Shown: one piece after another, positions 15,227 through 19,173 of the stretch
Layout: every line of letters begins with the position of its first letter
Position numbering within the stretch: the first letter of the stretch is position 1
DNA from: Rhodospirillales bacterium
GTDB taxonomy: Bacteria; Pseudomonadota; Alphaproteobacteria; Acetobacterales; Acetobacteraceae
Direction of reading: 5' to 3'
DNA length: 19,173 nt
Assembly: GCA_025352915.1 (NCBI GenBank)
Contig: JANXSA010000708.1
Location: 1 to 19,173 of the forward strand
Program-made: the position numbers and the translations under genes
Notes under the pieces: model-generated
Told to the model about the DNA's origin: nothing
The model's database searches: none
What the model saw: the letters and a program-made list of their open reading frames with translations, nothing else

Positions 15227-15301
15227 ATGCCAGTAACCCCCTTCTACCTTTGCCACCCCGACGGCACCGCGAGCTTTGCCATGTTTGCGAAAGGAGACTG
15301 A
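15227..15301 (+). CDS. Possible 24-aa small protein or leader peptide between purH and mbfA
   Basis: An ATG four bases after the purH stop opens a 24-codon frame ([20 protein letters not shown], then AKGD) that ends at TGA 15299-15301. Its last codons contain the mbfA Shine-Dalgarno (AAAGGAG), and its stop lies 3 nt before the mbfA ATG. Such a layout could couple mbfA translation to translation of the small ORF. Only the layout supports it; there is no homology I can name and only a weak GAAGAA before its start. Confidence 0.35.
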   Translation: MPVTPFYLCHPDGTASFAMFAKGD

Positions 15302-15304
15302 GCG

Positions 15305-16261
15305 ATGCGCAATTTTAACGAACTGAGCGAACGCGAGGTGCTGGCCCTGGCGATCACCAACGAGGAGGAGGATGGCCGCATCTACCTCGACTTCGCCGAT
15401 CGTCTACGCGCCGACTACCCAACCAGCGCCAGCGTCTTCACCGCCATTGCCGCCGAGGAAGGCGACCACCGGCGCCGCCTGTTCGACATCTACCGCGAGC
15501 GTTTCGGCGAGCACATCCCGTTGATCCGCCGCCAGGATGTGCGCGGCTTCCTGCAGCCGCAGCCGATCTGGCAGTTACCGGAACTGCGGCTGGACCAGGT
15601 GCGCCAGCAAGCCGAGCTGATGGAGTTGGAGGCCGCGCGCTTCTATCGCCAGGCCGCCAGCCGCTCCACCGACGCCTCGATCCGCCAGCTTCTGGTCGAC
15701 CTGGCGGAGATCGAGGCGTCGCACGGGCACATGGCGGAGAAACTGATGACCTCGAGCCTGACCGAGGATACGCGGGCCGAGGAAGACGAGACGGCGCGGC
15801 GCATGTTCGTGCTGCGCTATGTCCAGCCCGGGCTGGTCGGATTGATGGATGGCTCGGTCTCCACCCTGGCGCCGCTTTTCGCCGCCGCCTTTGCCACCGG
15901 TAATTCCTGGGAGACCTTCCTGGTCGGCATGGCCGCCTCGGTCGGCGCCGGCATCTCGATGGGCATGGCCGAGGGCTTGTCCGACAACGGCTCGCTGACC
16001 GGCCGCGGCGCGCCGTGGATGCGCGGCACGATATGCGGCGTGATGACAACCCTGGGCGGCGTCTTCCACACCCTGCCGTATCTGATTCCGCATTTCCTGA
16101 CCGCCACCGTTCTGGCGTTCGTCGTGGTGATACTGGAACTGGCGGTGATCACCTGGATCCGCTGGAAATACATGGACACGCCGGCCTTCTCGGCCGCCAT
16201 GCAGATCGGCTTCGGCGGCGCCCTGGTGTTCGCCAGCGGGGTGCTGATCGGCAGCAGCTGA
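15305..16261 (+). CDS. mbfA: Membrane-bound ferritin MbfA (ferritin-like domain fused to VIT1/CCC1 transporter domain)
   Basis: A 318-residue protein. Residues ~1-150 form a ferritin-like (erythrin/rubrerythrin) four-helix domain with paired metal ligands: [25 protein letters not shown] (ExxH), [14 protein letters not shown] and [11 protein letters not shown] (ExxH). Residues ~175-318 are a VIT1/CCC1-like domain with hydrophobic segments ([57 protein letters not shown]). In Agrobacterium and Bradyrhizobium MbfA exports iron across the inner membrane, protects against iron and peroxide stress and is controlled by Irr; I see no clear Irr box here. AAAGGAG lies 9 nt before the start. Codon use is less C-biased than in purH just upstream. 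Confidence 0.93.
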   Translation: MRNFNELSEREVLALAITNEEEDGRIYLDFADRLRADYPTSASVFTAIAAEEGDHRRRLFDIYRERFGEHIPLIRRQDVRGFLQPQPIWQLPELRLDQVRQQAELMELEAARFYRQAASRSTDASIRQLLVDLAEIEASHGHMAEKLMTSSLTEDTRAEEDETARRMFVLRYVQPGLVGLMDGSVSTLAPLFAAAFATGNSWETFLVGMAASVGAGISMGMAEGLSDNGSLTGRGAPWMRGTICGVMTTLGGVFHTLPYLIPHFLTATVLAFVVVILELAVITWIRWKYMDTPAFSAAMQIGFGGALVFASGVLIGSS

Positions 16262-16439
16262 TGCTCAGGCCACCGGCATCCGCCCCAGCCGCCTGCACCA
16301 GCGTACTGATCGCATAAAGGACATAGGACAGCGCCGAAACCAGCAAAGCCCGCCGATCCACCACCAGGGCAACCACGGCCAGCAGCAGATACAGCCCGAA
16401 CGCCGCCGCCGCCCGGCCGATATCGGCATCGCTGTACAT
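16149..16439 (-). CDS. Small two-helix membrane protein, possibly a remnant, antisense-overlapping mbfA
   Basis: A 96-codon frame with a good Shine-Dalgarno (AAGGAG) about 9 nt before the ATG at 16439, on the strand opposite its neighbours. The first ~60 residues look like real membrane sequence: AAAAFGLYLLLAVVALVVD, then RRALLVSALSYVLYAISTLV. After about residue 58 the frame enters the complement of the mbfA 3' end and becomes arginine- and proline-rich, typical of antisense reading. Either the protein truly ends this way or a longer gene has lost its 3' part. Two predicted membrane helices, no known function. The start is better supported than the end. Confidence 0.45.
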   Translation of the reverse strand: MYSDADIGRAAAAFGLYLLLAVVALVVDRRALLVSALSYVLYAISTLVQAAGADAGGLSISCCRSAPRWRTPGRRRSRSAWRPRRPACPCISSGSR

Positions 16440-16522
16440 CCCGGCGCTCCTTGAGCGCGGCCGAGCATAGGACGTCCGGCCGGCGAGTTGAACCGGCGGC
16501 GCGCTGCTTCTAACTTAGGGGG

Positions 16523-18187
16523 ATGTCCGAGACGCTCCGCATCGCCATCGCCCAGATCAACCCGCATGAAGGTCAGGTGATCCACAACCTGGCCGGCATT
16601 CGCCGCGCCCGCGCCGAGGCCGCGCGGCTGGGCGCCGACCTCGTGGTGACGCCGGAATTCTCGATCGCCGGCTATCCGGCCGAGGACCTGGTCCGCAAGC
16701 CCGCTTTTGTCGCGGCGTGCGAGGCGGTGCTGGCGCAACTTGCCGCCGATACCGCGGATGGCGGGCCCGGCCTGATCGTCGGCGGCCCATGGGCCGATGG
16801 CGACAAGCTGTATAACGGCGCCTTCCTGCTGGATGGCGGCCGGATCATCGCCCGCCGCGCCAAGCACGAGCTGCCGAATTACGGCGTGTTTGATGACAAG
16901 CGGGTGTTCGATGCCGGCCCGGCGCCGGGGCCGGTGGCGTTTCGCGGCTTTCGCCTGGGGCTGATGATCTGCGAGGATTGGTGGTTCCCCGCGGTGGCGG
17001 AGACGCTGGCCGAGAGTGGGGCGGAACTGCTGCTGTCGGTCAACGGCAGCCCGTACGAGGTGGACAAGCACGAGAAGCGCATCGCGCTGGCAGTGGAACG
17101 CGTGGTCGAAACCGGGCTGCCCTTCATGTTCTGTGCGCAAATCTGCGGGCAGGACGAGCTGGTTTTCGAGGGTGCCAGCTTCGTGCTCAACGCCGACCGG
17201 TCGCTGGCGGTGCAGATGCCGCATTTCGAGGAGGCGGTGACGCTGACCGAATGGCGGCGAGAAGGCGAGGTGCTGGTCTGTGCGCCACAGGAGCTGGCGC
17301 CGGAGCCCGAGCGGCTGGAGTCGATCTATCGCGCCATGACGCTGGGGCTGCGCGATTATGTGCGCAAGAATGGGTTCCCCGGGGTGATCCTGGGCCTGTC
17401 GGGCGGCATCGATTCGGCGCTGTCGGCGGCGGTGGCCGTCGATGCGCTGGGGCCCGCCATGGTCCGCACCTTCATGCTGCCGAGCCCCTATACCAGCCAG
17501 GACAGCCTGGACGATGCCGCCGAATGCGCGCGGCTGTTGGGGATATCGTGTGACAGCATCTCGATCGAGCCGGCGATGGCCGCCTTCGAGGGCGCGCTGG
17601 CGCCGGTCTTCGCCGGCAGGCAGGCTGATATCACCGAAGAAAACATCCAGTCGCGGGCGCGCGGGCTGATCCTGATGGCGATCTCCAACAAGCTCGGCCA
17701 CATGGTGCTGACCACCGGCAACAAATCAGAAATGTCGGTCGGCTACGCCACGCTGTACGGCGACATGTGCGGCGGCTATTCGGTGCTGAAGGACGTCTAC
17801 AAGATGACGGTATTCGCGCTGTGCCGCTGGCGTAACACCCATCAGCCGAAAGGCGCGCTGGGACCGCTTGGCGCGGTGATGCCGGAGCGGGTAATCTCCA
17901 AGCCGCCCAGCGCCGAACTGCGCCCCAACCAGACCGACCAGGACAGCCTGCCGCCCTACGAGACGCTGGACGCCATCCTGGAAGGGCTGGTGGAGGGCGA
18001 GCAAAGCGTTGACGCCATGGTCGCTGCGGGGTTTGACCGGGGCACGGTGCTGCGGGTGTGGAAGCTGCTGGACCGGGCGGAGTATAAGCGCCGGCAGGCA
18101 CCGCCGGGGGTGAAGATCACGGCGCGGGCGTTCGGGCGGGACCGCCGGTATCCGATCACCAATGGGTTTACCGGGCTGGTCGCATGA
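16523..18187 (+). CDS. nadE: Glutamine-dependent NAD+ synthase
   Basis: A 554-residue two-domain enzyme that converts nicotinic acid adenine dinucleotide to NAD+, the last step of NAD synthesis, using ammonia from glutamine. Residues ~1-265 are a nitrilase-type glutaminase with the triad E45 (VVTPEFSIAGYP), K114 (RAKHELPNYGVF) and C150 (LMICEDWW). Residues ~270-554 are the synthase, with the pyrophosphate-binding GLSGGIDSAL (SGGIDS at 293-298), NIQSRARGLILMAISNKL, TTGNKSEMSVGYATLYGDM and a C-terminal KRRQAPPGVKIT. All catalytic residues are present. The start at 16523 follows an A/G-rich TTAGGGGG. Codons are more often G-ending than in the plus-strand genes before 15.2 kb. Confidence 0.97.
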   Translation: MSETLRIAIAQINPHEGQVIHNLAGIRRARAEAARLGADLVVTPEFSIAGYPAEDLVRKPAFVAACEAVLAQLAADTADGGPGLIVGGPWADGDKLYNGAFLLDGGRIIARRAKHELPNYGVFDDKRVFDAGPAPGPVAFRGFRLGLMICEDWWFPAVAETLAESGAELLLSVNGSPYEVDKHEKRIALAVERVVETGLPFMFCAQICGQDELVFEGASFVLNADRSLAVQMPHFEEAVTLTEWRREGEVLVCAPQELAPEPERLESIYRAMTLGLRDYVRKNGFPGVILGLSGGIDSALSAAVAVDALGPAMVRTFMLPSPYTSQDSLDDAAECARLLGISCDSISIEPAMAAFEGALAPVFAGRQADITEENIQSRARGLILMAISNKLGHMVLTTGNKSEMSVGYATLYGDMCGGYSVLKDVYKMTVFALCRWRNTHQPKGALGPLGAVMPERVISKPPSAELRPNQTDQDSLPPYETLDAILEGLVEGEQSVDAMVAAGFDRGTVLRVWKLLDRAEYKRRQAPPGVKITARAFGRDRRYPITNGFTGLVA

Positions 18188-18230
18188 TGAAGCAAGCGAT
18201 TGCAAGGGCGGGCGGATCAACGGGGGGGCC

Positions 18231-18280
18231 AATGGATAAAGTTTTTTTGCTTCTTTTTGTTCACAAAAAGAAGAATCCTT
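18231..18280 (+). repeat. A/T-rich hairpin repeat R6, solo (CTTC type)
   Basis: A single forward copy, the cleanest in the window: AATGGATAAAGTTTTTTTG then perfect arms 18250-18260 and 18263-18273 (CTTCTTTTTGT/ACAAAAAGAAG). It lies between nadE and the next gene, ending 26 nt before the ATG at 18300. Confidence 0.85.
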
Positions 18281-18299
18281 TTCCCTCCGGACTTCGCGC

Positions 18300-18686
18300 A
18301 TGACCCACGAAATCGACGCCGCCGACATCTTCGCCCCGCCGGGCGGCTGGCGGGTGCGCATTCTCGACCAGTCGGCGGACAGCAGCGACAACGTGGTGGA
18401 GGAGATCGCGGGCTTTCCGACGTTGATGCACGCCAATGCCTTCGCGCGGCGCTATGTGCGGGATTCCGTGGAGCTTTGCCGGTCGACCGAGGTGGCGGGG
18501 CGCGGCGTATTGGAGCTGTGGTTTCTCTATGGCGAGGATGTCGAGGTGGTGGATGCCGGCGAGACCGGGTGGCAGAGCGGGACGGAGCTGTCCGATTTCG
18601 CCGACCGGCCGGCCAGCGACGAGGAGCGCGACTGGCGGGCGCTGGACCCGCGGCGGGGCGATGATGCCGAGGAGGACGACGAATGA
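18300..18686 (+). CDS. Acidic protein of unknown function, coupled to GluRS-like gene
   Basis: A 128-residue protein I do not recognise. The centre looks like a small alpha/beta fold (GGWRVRILDQ, FPTLMHANAFARRYVRDSVEL, VLELWFLYGEDVEVVDAGE). The last ~35 residues are acidic and probably disordered (DFADRPASDEERDW...DDAEEDDE). No signal peptide, membrane segment or catalytic motif is visible. No Shine-Dalgarno is visible; the leader between repeat R6 and the ATG is pyrimidine-rich. The stop overlaps the next start in an ATGA junction, so the two proteins are probably made together and may work together. Confidence 0.8.
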   Translation: MTHEIDAADIFAPPGGWRVRILDQSADSSDNVVEEIAGFPTLMHANAFARRYVRDSVELCRSTEVAGRGVLELWFLYGEDVEVVDAGETGWQSGTELSDFADRPASDEERDWRALDPRRGDDAEEDDE

Positions 18687-19173
18687 GCCTGATCCTGGCC
18701 ACCGTGCCGGAGTCTGGCCCGTTGCCGTTGGCGCGGGCGCGGTTGCTGCATGCGGCGTGGGTGGAGGCGCGGCGGGCTGGGGCGCGGTTTTTACTGGCGG
18801 TGGATGATTCGGCGCCGGTGCGGCCGGGGATGCCGCTGGATGACCTGGCGTGGCTCGGGTTGGAGTGGGATGAGGTGGTGCGGCGCGGCGAGCAGGGCGC
18901 GCGCTATGAGGCGGCGGCTTCGCGGCTGGAGGCGGCGGGGCGGTTGTATCCGTGTTTCGAGAACCCGGAGGAGTTGCGGGCCAAGGCGGACCGGCAGCGC
19001 AAGCGCGGGGCGCTGGTGCGCTATGACCGCGCCATGCTGAAGCTGACGGCGGCGCAGCGGGCGACGGCGGAGGCGGGGGGGAAGCGGCCGCATTGGCGGT
19101 TTCGGCTGTCGGACAGGGTGATTGGCTGGGACGACGCGCGCTCGGGACGGGGCGAGGTGGCGCTGCCGTTGTT
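18683..19173 (+). CDS. Glutamyl-tRNA-synthetase-like protein without HIGH motif (N-terminal part, runs off window)
   Basis: 163 complete codons are visible before the right edge. Middle segments match class I GluRS: LDDLAWLGLEWDE (~53-64), ARYEAAASRLEAAGRLYPCF (family: Y..S.RL..Y...L...G.AYPCF), ENPEELRAKADRQRKRG and HWRFRLSD...GWDD. The active-site start is degenerate: where GluRS has APSPTGYLHIGNAR, this has VPESGPLPLARAR, so HIGH/HIGN is PLAR (residues 15-18), and the RIEDTD segment is AVDDSA. The Arg before APSP is also absent. It probably cannot adenylate glutamate in the normal way and may be a paralog with another role; a normal gltX should exist elsewhere. Start from the ATGA overlap. 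Codons are strongly G-ending. Confidence 0.8.
   Translation, partial: MSLILATVPESGPLPLARARLLHAAWVEARRAGARFLLAVDDSAPVRPGMPLDDLAWLGLEWDEVVRRGEQGARYEAAASRLEAAGRLYPCFENPEELRAKADRQRKRGALVRYDRAMLKLTAAQRATAEAGGKRPHWRFRLSDRVIGWDDARSGRGEVALPL

Noticed and set aside
15223..15304. Irr-binding iron control element upstream of mbfA
   Set aside because: Regulation by Irr is known for MbfA in rhizobia, but no TTTAGAA...TTCTAAA-like sequence is visible here.
16265..17701. 478-codon minus-strand open frame opposite nadE
   Set aside because: Histidine/arginine/glutamine-rich translation typical of antisense frames; nadE on the other strand is certain.
4010..18280. A/T-rich repeats as a CRISPR array
   Set aside because: Copies are kilobases apart, in both orientations, with no regular spacers and no cas genes.

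Overview
The window is GC-rich DNA, apart from its first ~600 bases and some short A/T-rich intergenic elements. It carries tightly packed chromosomal genes. The gene set includes an MbfA-type membrane ferritin, a two-domain glutamine-dependent NAD synthase, PurH, an M20-type carbamoylase and a GluRS-like protein. This gene set and composition suggest an alphaproteobacterium, probably Rhodospirillales/Acetobacteraceae-like. That placement is inference; there is no rRNA or other decisive marker.

Layout. (1) 1-567 (-): 3'-truncated gene for a secreted protein with a peptidoglycan-binding-like domain, of lower GC than the rest. (2) 763-838 (-): tRNA-Lys(CTT). (3) 930-5744: an amidohydrolase, a small lipoprotein, a class III aminotransferase, an RraA/HMG-aldolase-like protein and a Mre11/SbcD-like metallophosphoesterase. 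(4) 5880-7385 (-): a small membrane protein and an alpha/beta hydrolase in an apparent two-gene operon, divergent from an acyl-CoA dehydrogenase (7511-8677). (5) 8808-10768 (+): translationally coupled beta and alpha subunits of a succinyl-CoA-synthetase-like acyl-CoA ligase, closed by a long perfect palindrome. (6) 10845-11450 (-): decayed IS110-family remnant. (7) 11594-15222 (+): a GT4 glycosyltransferase, an unrecognised protein with a possible leaderless promoter, and purH. (8) 15227-19173: a possible 24-aa ORF, mbfA, a small antisense-overlapping membrane ORF, nadE, and a coupled pair made of an acidic unknown protein and a GluRS-like protein lacking the HIGH motif.

Most genes are metabolic. 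Acyl-CoA dehydrogenase, CoA ligase, aminotransferase, RraA-like protein and carbamoylase would fit organic or amino acid catabolism, but the sequence fixes no pathway. I see no CRISPR array, prophage, or toxin-antitoxin or defence island.

The most unusual feature is a dispersed family of A/T-rich hairpin repeats (nine copies at six sites) confined to intergenic gaps. Three sites are head-to-head pairs, each with one CTTC...GAAG hairpin and one GTTC...GAAC hairpin, a BIME-like heterotypic arrangement with a compensatory stem change. Four copies end 26-30 nt before a start codon. A second, GC-rich repeat occurs once between genes and once in frame inside a gene. The GluRS-like protein without its adenylation motif is the other main point of interest.
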